Source of the DNA: Acidaminococcaceae bacterium UBA2453
GTDB lineage: Bacteria > Bacillota > Negativicutes > Acidaminococcales > Acidaminococcaceae
Assembly (NCBI GenBank): GCA_002342505.1
Contig: DDQB01000032.1
Location: forward strand, 6,447 to 37,567
Length of the DNA stretch: 31,121 nucleotides
Direction of reading: 5' to 3'
Part shown: in pieces, positions 8,266-15,875 of the stretch
Position numbering within the stretch: position 1 is the first letter of the stretch
Layout: every line of letters begins with the position of its first letter
Program-made: the position numbers and the translations under genes
Notes under the pieces: model-generated
Told to the model about the DNA's origin: nothing
What the model saw: only the letters and a program-made list of their open reading frames with translations
Database searches by the model: none

Positions 8266-11200
8266 GTTGGAGTTTACGCCTGCGCAGGACAGAGCAATCC
8301 GTTGCATAGATACGAACGTAGCCGTATCGGCCGGCGCCGGCAGCGGAAAGACTCGAGTGCTGGTGCAGCGCTTCCTGTATATTTTGTCGCTTGGGATGGG
8401 GCAGCCGGAAAAGAAAGTGCTGCCGAAGAACGTGCTCGCCGTTACCTTTACCCGGAAGGCTGCGGCGGAGATGTTGGAGCGAATACGGAAAGAGATGGAA
8501 TTGCGGGCTGCAGACAGCAGTGACAGCGCATACTGGGAGGAACAGATGAAAGGCCTGTCTAATGCGACTGTCGGTACGATACACAGTTTCTGCAGCAGTT
8601 TGCTAAGGGCGCATCCGGTGGAATGCGGACTTGACCCGAATTTCATTATTATGGAAGAGTATGATTACACAGACTTCCTGAAGAAAGAGATCCGGGATAC
8701 GCTTCGTTCGTTGCTGCACAAGCAGGATGCCGCAGCATCAGCGCTCTGCCGAGAATACGGGAGCCGCAGTCTGCTGGAGCAGACGCAGAAGCTGTTGCAA
8801 AAAGGAATAAAATTCCGAAAAGGGGATTTGCTTTTATCCTATACAGAACAGGCGGAAGAAATCAGGCGGCAGGCCTTACAGCTGCGGGATGAATTCACCG
8901 AGGAACTGGCGGATTCTTCCGCGCCCGGTAATAGAAACGTGTTGGCGCCGAACCTGGGCAGGATCCGGGACGCGATGGTGGATATTGATTTGCCGGAGAA
9001 TGTTTCCTTTTTACGGGAAATTGGAAAAAAGCTGAAAAAAACCGGCAAGAATAAGGATGCGATCTGCACTATAAAAGACCGGTTAGAAACAGTTGCGCTG
9101 TATTCCGCATGCAGGAAGGCTCTGACGCTGATTCCCTTCTGGGAAGAGTATCTGCTTTGCGTACAGGAAACGCTGGGAAATAAAAAGCGTCAGCAGGGGA
9201 TGCTGGGGTTTGACGATCTGGAAGAAATGGCGTTGGAACTGCTGGAACAGCATCCGGATGTATTGGCTGGATGCAGGCGGCGGTTCCGGTACGTTATGGT
9301 AGACGAGTTTCAAGATACCAATGAACGGCAGCGGCAGCTTGTCTATCTGCTCTGTGGCGGCGACAAAGATATTCTGAAAGATACAAGACTGTTTGTGGTC
9401 GGCGATCCGAAACAGTCTATTTACCGTTTCCGAGGCGCGGATGTCAGTGTGTTTGCCAGAGTGAGAAAGGAAATTGAGGAGACCGGCGGGGAGAGCATTT
9501 GCTTAAATGACAATTTCCGGACGGTGGCTCCTGTTTTGGATTTTTGCAACAAGGTATTCCCGGATCTGATGGGAATGAATCGGGGACAGGATGTTTTCTA
9601 TGAAGCATTGGAGGCGCACCGGGACAGCGACAGAGATCCGGAATTGTGTGTATTTCATTATAATAGCGGCGATTCTGTAGCGGCAAACAGGGAAAAGGAA
9701 GCGCATTGGCTTGCGCAGCGGCTGCAGGCATTGCATAAGGAAGGAACCGCATATAAGGATATGGCGGTCCTGTTACAGAAGATGACGCATGTGTCCGTTT
9801 TGACGGATGCGCTTCGGGAACAGCATGTTCCCTGTGCCGTAGTGGATGGGCGGGGGTTTTACGACCGGATTGAAATACTGGACATGATCCATCTGTTTTC
9901 TTTCGTAAGCAATCCCCATGATAATCTAAATCTGGCCGGGGTATTGCGTTCTGTATATTTTGGCCTGCATGATGAACAGCTGACCCGATTGCTACTGGAT
10001 TTAGCGGACTATAACCGGAACCGGGATGTGAAACTTTCTTTATGGGATTTTCTGTTGCAGTCGTATACTGTAGCGGAAAAAGAGACTCTGCTGTCCCGTT
10101 GCGTTTTGACGATGAAGCGTCTGCTGACTGCGGGAACTGTGCTGAATCTTCCCGATTTCTGCAGGGAGCTGCAATGCGTTCTCCATCCGGAAATGGTGCT
10201 GGCGATGCAGAAGAATGGAGAAGAACAGCTGGCGGATATTAGGAAGTTCTTTCGGATGGCGGATACGTTTGCTGCAGAAAAGAATGGAACGGTCCGGGAT
10301 TTTGGTCTGCATCTGTTGCAGATGAAAGAAGAAGACGTCCGGGAAGCAGCGGCTGACGTTCAGACAGATGACGCAGTACTGCTGATGACGGTGCACAAGT
10401 CCAAAGGATTGGAATTTCCCGTAGTCGCCATTCCGTTTATGGATGCCAGAGGGCAGGCGAACACGGATACGTCCGACTGGTTGCCGGACATGGGACTGGG
10501 CATTTCCGTCCGTGATGACGAGGGGCTCCTCAGCGCCAGCAGTGTGTTGAAGTCGATTAAGGAGACTGACAAAGAAAAGGAACAGGATGAAAAGATCCGT
10601 CTGTTGTATGTTGCCATGACGCGGGCCCGGGACAGGCTGATCATGTCCGGCGGCCTTGCCGATACAAATGGCAATTCTTCGTCGTCGCACTGGATGCGCG
10701 TTTTGTTGGATGTTCTGCCGGAAGGATACGAAGGCATTTTACGGACAGATATAGCGGCCGACGCTATGCCGGGGGGACAGGATGCGGTGAAGCCCGCTGC
10801 AGAAATACCGGCGCTTTCAGCCGGGGAATTTGAGCTGGCATTGCAGAATATCCGGCCGTTGGATTCGTATGGAGGCAGTTCCCTGACATGGTTTTCTGCA
10901 TCTTCGCTGCAGGAATATGCATATTGCCAGCGCCGTTATTATTATCAGGCGATTGAAGAGATTCCTGCGTTGGAATCGCAGGTGACGCATGGCGATAAAC
11001 TCCCGGCGGCCGCGTTGGGATCGCTGGTTCATGAAGTGCTGGAAAAATATGCAAAGTGGCGCATGGCGCATCAATATAGGGAAGAGGAAGAAGTGTGGCG
11101 CGGTTTTTACAGGGAGAGCGCGGAAGAACTGACCTATGGCCGTCCGGCCATTGCCGGCGAGGTGGAAACTTTGTTGCAGGGATATCTTCGTTCTGAATTG

Positions 11201-11632
11201 TACCAGGCATTTTCCGTTCATCAGAAATATGCGGAATACGGATTCCAGCTCCCTCTGCTGCAGCATGGCGGACACACTTTTACGATTACTGGATTTATTG
11301 ACGGCATTGCAGAGATGCCGGACGGATCGCTGCAGCTTGTAGATTATAAGTCCGGACAGGTAACGCAGGACGGGGCGGTAAGCCGCGGGTACGCATGGCA
11401 GCTTGCTTTATATAAGATGGCGGCCGAAACTTTGTTGCAAAAACCGGTGAAAACGGCAGCTCTTCATTTTATTCGGAACTGCAGCGAATGGAAGTTGCCG
11501 GACGAGGATTACCGGCAGGAGATTGCGCGGCTTTGCAGTGAGATCGCAGATAAAAAAGAGGAAAGCGACTTTAATGTAAATACGAACCACTGCGACAATT
11601 GCCCCTTTTCTTATATGTGCAGAAAAAACTGA
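8258..11632 (+). CDS. addA: AddA helicase-nuclease subunit
   Basis: AddA is the UvrD/SF1A ATP-dependent 3'-5' helicase and nuclease subunit of AddAB. Of 1124 residues, Walker A is GAGSGKT at 26-32, motif II VDEFQDTNERQ near 349, motif III VVGDPKQSIYRFRGAD near 382, motif V VHKSKGLEFPVV and motif VI LLYVAMTRARDRL near 780. The C-terminal nuclease domain has ALGSLVHEVLEKYAKW, ITGFIDGIAE and LVDYKSG near 1027. ATG 8258 is preferred over an upstream GTG because GAGGAGGAG precedes it by a few bases and the family N-terminus (FTPAQDRAI) begins there. Unusual: C890 together with C1112-x2-C1115-x5-C1121 at the extreme C-terminus resembles the 4Fe-4S staple known in B. subtilis AddB. No terminator is evident after the stop. 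Confidence 0.95.
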   Translation: MAELEFTPAQDRAIRCIDTNVAVSAGAGSGKTRVLVQRFLYILSLGMGQPEKKVLPKNVLAVTFTRKAAAEMLERIRKEMELRAADSSDSAYWEEQMKGLSNATVGTIHSFCSSLLRAHPVECGLDPNFIIMEEYDYTDFLKKEIRDTLRSLLHKQDAAASALCREYGSRSLLEQTQKLLQKGIKFRKGDLLLSYTEQAEEIRRQALQLRDEFTEELADSSAPGNRNVLAPNLGRIRDAMVDIDLPENVSFLREIGKKLKKTGKNKDAICTIKDRLETVALYSACRKALTLIPFWEEYLLCVQETLGNKKRQQGMLGFDDLEEMALELLEQHPDVLAGCRRRFRYVMVDEFQDTNERQRQLVYLLCGGDKDILKDTRLFVVGDPKQSIYRFRGADVSVFARVRKEIEETGGESICLNDNFRTVAPVLDFCNKVFPDLMGMNRGQDVFYEALEAHRDSDRDPELCVFHYNSGDSVAANREKEAHWLAQRLQALHKEGTAYKDMAVLLQKMTHVSVLTDALREQHVPCAVVDGRGFYDRIEILDMIHLFSFVSNPHDNLNLAGVLRSVYFGLHDEQLTRLLLDLADYNRNRDVKLSLWDFLLQSYTVAEKETLLSRCVLTMKRLLTAGTVLNLPDFCRELQCVLHPEMVLAMQKNGEEQLADIRKFFRMADTFAAEKNGTVRDFGLHLLQMKEEDVREAAADVQTDDAVLLMTVHKSKGLEFPVVAIPFMDARGQANTDTSDWLPDMGLGISVRDDEGLLSASSVLKSIKETDKEKEQDEKIRLLYVAMTRARDRLIMSGGLADTNGNSSSSHWMRVLLDVLPEGYEGILRTDIAADAMPGGQDAVKPAAEIPALSAGEFELALQNIRPLDSYGGSSLTWFSASSLQEYAYCQRRYYYQAIEEIPALESQVTHGDKLPAAALGSLVHEVLEKYAKWRMAHQYREEEEVWRGFYRESAEELTYGRPAIAGEVETLLQGYLRSELYQAFSVHQKYAEYGFQLPLLQHGGHTFTITGFIDGIAEMPDGSLQLVDYKSGQVTQDGAVSRGYAWQLALYKMAAETLLQKPVKTAALHFIRNCSEWKLPDEDYRQEIARLCSEIADKKEESDFNVNTNHCDNCPFSYMCRKN

Positions 11633-11729
11633 AAGACATTGCACAGAAGATATAAGAAAATATAAATCGTAAATTTTTAGTGAAATATTGCTGTTTTATC
11701 GGAAAAACGAAACGAATATGATGAAAGTG

Positions 11730-11738
11730 TGATACAAT
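11730..11738 (+). promoter_or_regulatory. Extended -10 promoter candidate for ireB-ruvX
   Basis: TGaTACAAT matches the extended -10 form (TGn followed by a TATAAT-like hexamer), with an AT-rich run after it. I see no convincing -35 hexamer at the expected distance. It lies in the 193-base gap between addA and ireB, with a leader of roughly 80 bases before the start codon. Confidence 0.5.
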
Positions 11739-11825
11739 ATAACATTATAAAGTGTTCTGTAATATAGCATGAGTTCCCGTATGGTTAATGAGGAATGATG
11801 CGTGTAATGAAAAGGAGTGATCGAA

Positions 11826-12086
11826 ATGGCAAATGTATCCCAGGAAACTATGATGTTTAAGAGAAATCGTGAAAAAGCTCCGGTTGAACAAACGATCCGT
11901 GAAGTATGCGAAGCGTTAAAAGAAAAGGGATATAATCCGAAAGACCAGCTGGTGGGGTATCTGCTTTCCGGCGACCCGACTTATATTACCAGTTTTAAAG
12001 ATGCGCGAAACAAGCTGCGGCAATACGAGCGCTACGAATTAGTGGAAGAACTGCTGGAAAGCTATCTGTCCGGAATTAAAAAGTAG
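11826..12086 (+). CDS. ireB: IreB family regulatory phosphoprotein (DUF965)
   Basis: This small cytoplasmic protein of 86 residues is highly conserved in Firmicutes. In Enterococcus faecalis IreB is a substrate of the PASTA kinase IreK and negatively controls cephalosporin resistance. Diagnostic blocks are TMMFKRN near the start (phosphorylatable Thr), EALKEKGYNPKDQLVGYLLS, and GDPTYITSFKDARNKLRQYE, followed by an acidic C-terminal helix (ELVEELLESYL). ATG 11826 is chosen because AAAGGAG ends 9 bases before it; an in-frame GTG at 11817 overlaps the ribosome site itself. ruvX follows 10 bases after the stop, the usual Firmicutes arrangement. Confidence 0.95.
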   Translation: MANVSQETMMFKRNREKAPVEQTIREVCEALKEKGYNPKDQLVGYLLSGDPTYITSFKDARNKLRQYERYELVEELLESYLSGIKK

Positions 12087-12096
12087 GAAACGCGAT

Positions 12097-12522
12097 ATGA
12101 GAAGCATGTCGTTGGATCTGGGGACCCGTACCATTGGTGTGGCGGTCAGTGATCTGACCGGTTTGATCGCCAATGGGGTGGAAACGATCCGGAGGACTTC
12201 GCCCGAGAGGGATTTCACGCGTATTGGGGAATTGGTCGCCGCGTGGGAAGTGGAAGAGATTGTATTAGGGTATCCCAAAAATATGAATGGAACGATTGGC
12301 GAACGCGCCAGAGTTTCAGAAATGTTTGCCGAAGAACTGAAAGGTCGTTTCCCGCAAGTAGCTGTCGTTTTATGGGATGAACGGCTTTCTACTGTGGCTG
12401 CGGAACGGGTGCTGATTGATGCGGATCTGCAGAGAAAGAAGCGGCGTAAGGTGATTGATATGATGGCTGCGGTCGTCATATTGCAGAATTATCTCGACAG
12501 CAAGAAGCTGCGCGGTTCATAA
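12097..12522 (+). CDS. ruvX: RuvX/YqgF putative Holliday junction resolvase (RNase H fold)
   Basis: YqgF family proteins have an RNase H-like fold; in E. coli the protein acts in 16S rRNA 5'-end maturation, and a resolvase role has been proposed from structure. Of 141 residues, the N-terminal strand carries the catalytic-type Asp (MSLDLGTRTIGVAVSD), the middle has EEIVLGYPKNMNGTIGERA, and the C-terminal half has WDERLSTVAAERVLI and the basic RKKRRKVIDMMAAVVILQ with the last Asp. Length is typical. A short spacer from ireB and a weak AGGA site upstream fit an operon. The AsmA-like gene follows 43 bases after the stop. Confidence 0.94.
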   Translation: MRSMSLDLGTRTIGVAVSDLTGLIANGVETIRRTSPERDFTRIGELVAAWEVEEIVLGYPKNMNGTIGERARVSEMFAEELKGRFPQVAVVLWDERLSTVAAERVLIDADLQRKKRRKVIDMMAAVVILQNYLDSKKLRGS

Positions 12523-12565
12523 TGGAAACCGGAAGTAATATTCTTGCAGGAAACAGGGGAAGAGT

Positions 12566-14185
12566 GTGGAGAGAATCTCAGAGAAAAACAGATTTATCAT
12601 GGGCGGTGCGCTGGCAGTCCTGGTTGTCATTGCTCTGATTATAAAAACCGGCGGCGGCGCTGCTACAAAACTGGCGGAGCAGATGCTTGCCAGTCAAAAT
12701 GTTGTGGCCGGGACGCTGGAGTATGAAAAGATCAATGCCGGTTTTGCCGGCGATGTTGAAATCCGGAATCTGACATGGAAAGCGCCGAATGGGCAGGTAA
12801 AAATGCAATTACCGATGGCTACTGTGTCGGTCAACTTTTTTGACGCCCTCCGGAATGGCGGCGGGATTGCGTCCGTTACCAACATCGTTCTCAATCGGCC
12901 GGAGTTTCATGGCGTTTATGTGGAAGGACAGGGGCTCGATCTTCTGAATTTATTGCAGTTTGCGGGAAAAAACGCGGCGACCGGCAGGAAATTGGCTGGG
13001 GATGTGGAAGACAGGCCGACGCGGTTTCGCGGTCTCATCGAATTGAAGGATGGCGTTTTAAAGCTGGACTCTAATGGAAAAGAGGTCGTGCTTTCGCGCA
13101 TCAATTCACAGATGGCCTTTAAGCAGTATCCGGTGCTCCGGGCCAGCACCACAGCCAGCAAGAACGATTGCGATCTTGTATTGAATATGACGTATGAAAC
13201 CGGGACGGCGCAGGTAACCGGTGAAATGAAAAACGCCGCAGTAGCAGATCTTCTGGCCATGTATCCGGATCTGAAAAATATAAAGGTTGCATCAGGACGT
13301 GTTCCGACTGTAAAAGTTGTGGCTTCCAAAGACGATCAGGGATGGCATATACAGATGGAAGGCAAACCCCGTAACATGTCGGGGGAATTCTTTGATGTGC
13401 CGTTTACGGACGGAGAGGGAAGTTTTTCCGCCGACAGGGATGTAACATTTCTGCAGAATCTTCAGGCCAATGTGTACGGCATGCCTGTCACGATGCGGGG
13501 AACAATAAAAAGCGGAAGAGGTACGCCGTTGCCTCCGGGTTTTGACCTGACTTTTTCGGCAGACCGGTTTAAAACCCAGTCCCTTAGCAGCGGTATGTAT
13601 CTGGACGATGCTGCTGTCAGCTTTACTGGAAAAGTGACCGGCACTGCGGTAGAACCGAAACTGACTGGAGATTTCAGAAGCGCGTACATCTTTGCAGAGC
13701 CGCTGAAGCTGATGGATGTGAAAGGTGAATTTATCTGGGAGAATGGGAAGATTACTTTAAAAAACGCATCGGCGCAGGGCGCCGGGGCGGCCATTTCCCT
13801 TGCCGGTTATTTAAACCTGCCAGGTAAAGAGTATGCGTTTTCTCTTGCCGGAAACAATATGGACGCGGCCCAGCTTACGGAAAACCGGGTGACCGGGCTG
13901 GTGTCTGCCGAGGCGAGAATTACAGGTAAAAATCAGGTGGATTCTGCTGTCGGCGACGGACATTTTTCGTTAAGAAAAGGCCGGTATTATTACTCTGAAA
14001 ACGGGCCCCGAAGCGAGGAATTACGCTTTCTTGAGGGGAATATAGTAATTCAGAATGGGCGTTTCGCTACAAAGAAAACGGAAATAAAGCTGGGACGTAC
14101 CAAATATGAAGCGTCCATCATTACGAATGATAAGGGCAGCGCTGAAATCAAAATCGGGGAAAAAACAGGAGCTTCATTATTTTGA
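12566..14185 (+). CDS. AsmA-like envelope protein, copy 2
   Basis: The 539-residue product has a short N-terminal membrane helix (about residues 10-26, FIMGGALAVLVVIALII) and a long beta-rich extracytoplasmic region with AsmA-type repeats. It is paralogous to the product of 3717-5156: after the helix both have a GDV..xNL.W..P(D/N)G block (here GDVEIRNLTWKAPNG), and near the C-terminus both have a KGRY segment followed by strands that close the protein. A role in lipid transport or envelope assembly is inferred from the family. The start is GTG 12566 with AGGGGA 5 bases upstream; there is no better ATG. It sits between ruvX and the DUF1292 gene, which are close neighbours in Bacillus, so it looks inserted into a conserved block. 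A new promoter starts exactly at its stop codon. Confidence 0.75.
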   Translation: MERISEKNRFIMGGALAVLVVIALIIKTGGGAATKLAEQMLASQNVVAGTLEYEKINAGFAGDVEIRNLTWKAPNGQVKMQLPMATVSVNFFDALRNGGGIASVTNIVLNRPEFHGVYVEGQGLDLLNLLQFAGKNAATGRKLAGDVEDRPTRFRGLIELKDGVLKLDSNGKEVVLSRINSQMAFKQYPVLRASTTASKNDCDLVLNMTYETGTAQVTGEMKNAAVADLLAMYPDLKNIKVASGRVPTVKVVASKDDQGWHIQMEGKPRNMSGEFFDVPFTDGEGSFSADRDVTFLQNLQANVYGMPVTMRGTIKSGRGTPLPPGFDLTFSADRFKTQSLSSGMYLDDAAVSFTGKVTGTAVEPKLTGDFRSAYIFAEPLKLMDVKGEFIWENGKITLKNASAQGAGAAISLAGYLNLPGKEYAFSLAGNNMDAAQLTENRVTGLVSAEARITGKNQVDSAVGDGHFSLRKGRYYYSENGPRSEELRFLEGNIVIQNGRFATKKTEIKLGRTKYEASIITNDKGSAEIKIGEKTGASLF

Positions 14186-14214
14186 TTGACAAATTCCCCA
14201 CGGTTTCATAAAAT
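14186..14214 (+). promoter_or_regulatory. Strong sigma-A-type promoter for the DUF1292-mltG unit
   Basis: A perfect -35 TTGACA (14186-14191), a 17-base spacer and -10 TAAAAT (14209-14214) make this the best two-box promoter in the window. The -35 box starts at the base after the TGA of the preceding gene. About 50 bases follow to the DUF1292 ATG, which has AAGGAG upstream. Confidence 0.75.
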
Positions 14215-14264
14215 ACTTTTTAAATTTATCGATAATCTTAAAAAAGAAGATAAGGAGCAAAAAC

Positions 14265-14639
14265 ATGACTGAAAAAGAGATTGCAAATGCTGTGGAAGAG
14301 ACTATTGAAACGTATGAATTTACGGATGATGACGGACAGGAACACTGCTTTGTTGTAGAAAGCAAGTTCAAAGTGGGAAATGACGATTATGTCGCTTTGC
14401 TTGAAGTGGATCCGTCAATTTTCGCGGAAGAGGAAGAAGAATGCAGTTGCGGTTGTGAACACGATCATGCGGAAAACTGCTGCGACGGGCATGACCATGA
14501 CGAGGAGGATGACGAGGAGGATACAAATATCATCCTTGCGAAAGTGGTTACGGATGAGAATGGGGAAGTTGATATTCAGGTTCCCTCTGATGAGGAATTT
14601 GAAAAGGCGAAACAGGTTTATGAAAATCTGGAAGCATGA
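14265..14639 (+). CDS. DUF1292 (YrzB-like) protein with Cys/His/acidic metal-ligand-like insert
   Basis: A small acidic protein of 124 residues at the position of Bacillus yrzB, next to mltG. The DUF1292 core is seen as ETYEFTDDDGQEHCFVVES, then YVALLEVDP, and the final strand NIILAKVVTDENGEVDIQVP before a short helix. The two halves of the core are separated by residues about 55-86, with C60, C62, C64, H66, H68, C72, C73, H76 and H78 followed by an acidic run. This arrangement could bind metal ions (inference only). Two perfect 12-base repeats encode the acidic end. The molecular function of DUF1292 is unknown to me. It has its own promoter and AAGGAG site. mltG follows after 57 or 63 bases depending on its start. 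Confidence 0.85.
   Translation: MTEKEIANAVEETIETYEFTDDDGQEHCFVVESKFKVGNDDYVALLEVDPSIFAEEEEECSCGCEHDHAENCCDGHDHDEEDDEEDTNIILAKVVTDENGEVDIQVPSDEEFEKAKQVYENLEA
14499..14522 (+). repeat. Perfect 12-bp tandem duplication in the DUF1292 gene
   Basis: GACGAGGAGGAT occurs twice head to tail (14499-14510 and 14511-14522) and encodes Asp-Glu-Glu-Asp twice. The duplication keeps frame and lengthens the acidic tail of the Cys/His-rich insert, so copy number could vary between strains by slippage. Confidence 0.8.
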
Positions 14640-14702
14640 CCTGCTGCAGGTTTGCTTTGTAAAAAGCGTTGATTTATAACTTAAATAACGGAGGTAATGG
14701 AT

Positions 14703-15716
14703 TTGATCAAACGCATTATTCCATTATTGCTCGCGTTTACTTTGATGCTTGGGCTTGGCGCTTACTGGCTATTGTATTATACGGGGAACAATACGGAGTT
14801 TGCAAAAGGGCATCGTTATCTGGTGACCATAAAGCCGGGGATGACAACAGCGGATATTGCTGATTTGTTACATAAGAAGCATTTGGTGAAAACGCCGGAG
14901 GCGTTCCGGATGGAAGCGAGGATCAGGGGGCTGGCCGGAAAACTGGAAGCCGGACGGTATGAGATCGTTGGCGGTATGTCTAACAGTGAAATTGTAGATA
15001 TCCTGTCCAAAGGACAGACCTACAATGTCAAATTCACTGTGCCGGAAGGTTTCAATGTGGTTAAGACGGCCCGGAAATTGGAAGCGGAAGGGCTGGGGGA
15101 TGCAAGGAAATTTGAGGAAGCAGCCCGGAATTATACGCCGTATCCTTATATGGAAACCAGCAATCCCGATGTCATATTTAAAGCGGAAGGCTTTATTTTC
15201 CCGACCACGTACCAGCTTGACCCGGACATGTCGGAAAAAGAGATCCTTGCTTTGATGGTCAGGACATTTAACTCTGAGATGAACAGGGAAAAAATCCCCT
15301 TGCTTGCAAAAGAAAAGAAGATGAATCTGCGGGATTTAATCAATCTGGCGGCAATGGTGGAACTGGAAGCGGTTTTCCCAGAAGAACAGGCCCGTATTGC
15401 CGGCGTATTCCTGAAGCGGCTTCATATTTACATGCCAATCCAGTCGGATACAACGATCCAGTATCTTTTGGGTTCACAGAAGGAAGAAGTGACGATTGCG
15501 GATACACAGATAAAAAGTCCGTATAATACGTACCAGAATCCCGGCCTGCCGCCGGGACCGATTGCTTCCCCCGGGATTGATGCCGTCAAAGCGGTTTTAA
15601 ATCCGGAAGCTACGGAGTATTTGTATTTTGTGGCGGAGAAAGATGGACATCATCGTTTTACCAAAACGTATCAGGAACATTTAAGGGCCATTGAAGAGAT
15701 CCACAAAAATGATTGA
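14703..15716 (+). CDS. mltG: MltG/YceG endolytic murein transglycosylase
   Basis: MltG cleaves nascent glycan strands at the membrane and is thought to set their termination. The protein of 338 residues has one N-terminal membrane helix (about 5-24), a LysM-like subdomain (YLVTIKPGMTTADIADLLHK), then the YceG core. The catalytic-type Glu is E220 in MVELEAVFPEEQARIAGVF, followed by KRLHIYMPIQSDTTIQYLLG and YNTYQNPGLPPGPIASPGID, all hallmarks, and a C-terminal YLYFVAEKDGHHRFTKTYQE. Start choice is uncertain: GGAGG ends only 2 bases before ATG 14697, too close for good initiation, but 8 bases before TTG 14703, so I prefer TTG; the difference is two residues. A terminator lies downstream before the U32 gene. 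Confidence 0.95.
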   Translation: MIKRIIPLLLAFTLMLGLGAYWLLYYTGNNTEFAKGHRYLVTIKPGMTTADIADLLHKKHLVKTPEAFRMEARIRGLAGKLEAGRYEIVGGMSNSEIVDILSKGQTYNVKFTVPEGFNVVKTARKLEAEGLGDARKFEEAARNYTPYPYMETSNPDVIFKAEGFIFPTTYQLDPDMSEKEILALMVRTFNSEMNREKIPLLAKEKKMNLRDLINLAAMVELEAVFPEEQARIAGVFLKRLHIYMPIQSDTTIQYLLGSQKEEVTIADTQIKSPYNTYQNPGLPPGPIASPGIDAVKAVLNPEATEYLYFVAEKDGHHRFTKTYQEHLRAIEEIHKND

Positions 15717-15820
15717 CGCATACTTTCAGGTTTTGCTGACCGATGTGGGTCTGGTGTGCCTTTGCGGTTGTTATTATGAGAGAACAACCGATACAGAAAA
15801 TTTGCGATGAGCATGGAGAG

Positions 15821-15851
15821 AATCGCGGTATGAAAGTGCCGCGATTTTTTT
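15821..15851 (+). terminator. Rho-independent terminator between mltG and the U32 gene
   Basis: AATCGCGG (15821-15828) pairs with CCGCGATT (15839-15846) across a 10-base loop, and a run of seven T ends at 15851. It lies about 105 bases after mltG and only 24 bases before the next start codon, so it either ends the mltG transcript or attenuates read-through into the U32 gene. Confidence 0.75.
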
Positions 15852-15875
15852 GTAAAGAGTGATTTGTGAGGCAGT

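Noticed and set aside
12544..12726. Short open frame overlapping the start of the second AsmA-like gene
   Set aside because: It lacks any conserved content, and the overlapping GTG-started frame gives a proper membrane anchor and AsmA-like sequence.
14640..14702. CCTGCTGCAGG palindrome after the DUF1292 gene as a terminator
   Set aside because: Stem is only four pairs with a three-base loop and no T-run of useful length; mltG is probably co-transcribed.
15776..15862. 28-codon open frame ending over the terminator before the U32 gene, possibly a leader peptide
   Set aside because: No ribosome binding site before the ATG and no run of regulatory codons; the terminator explains the sequence better.
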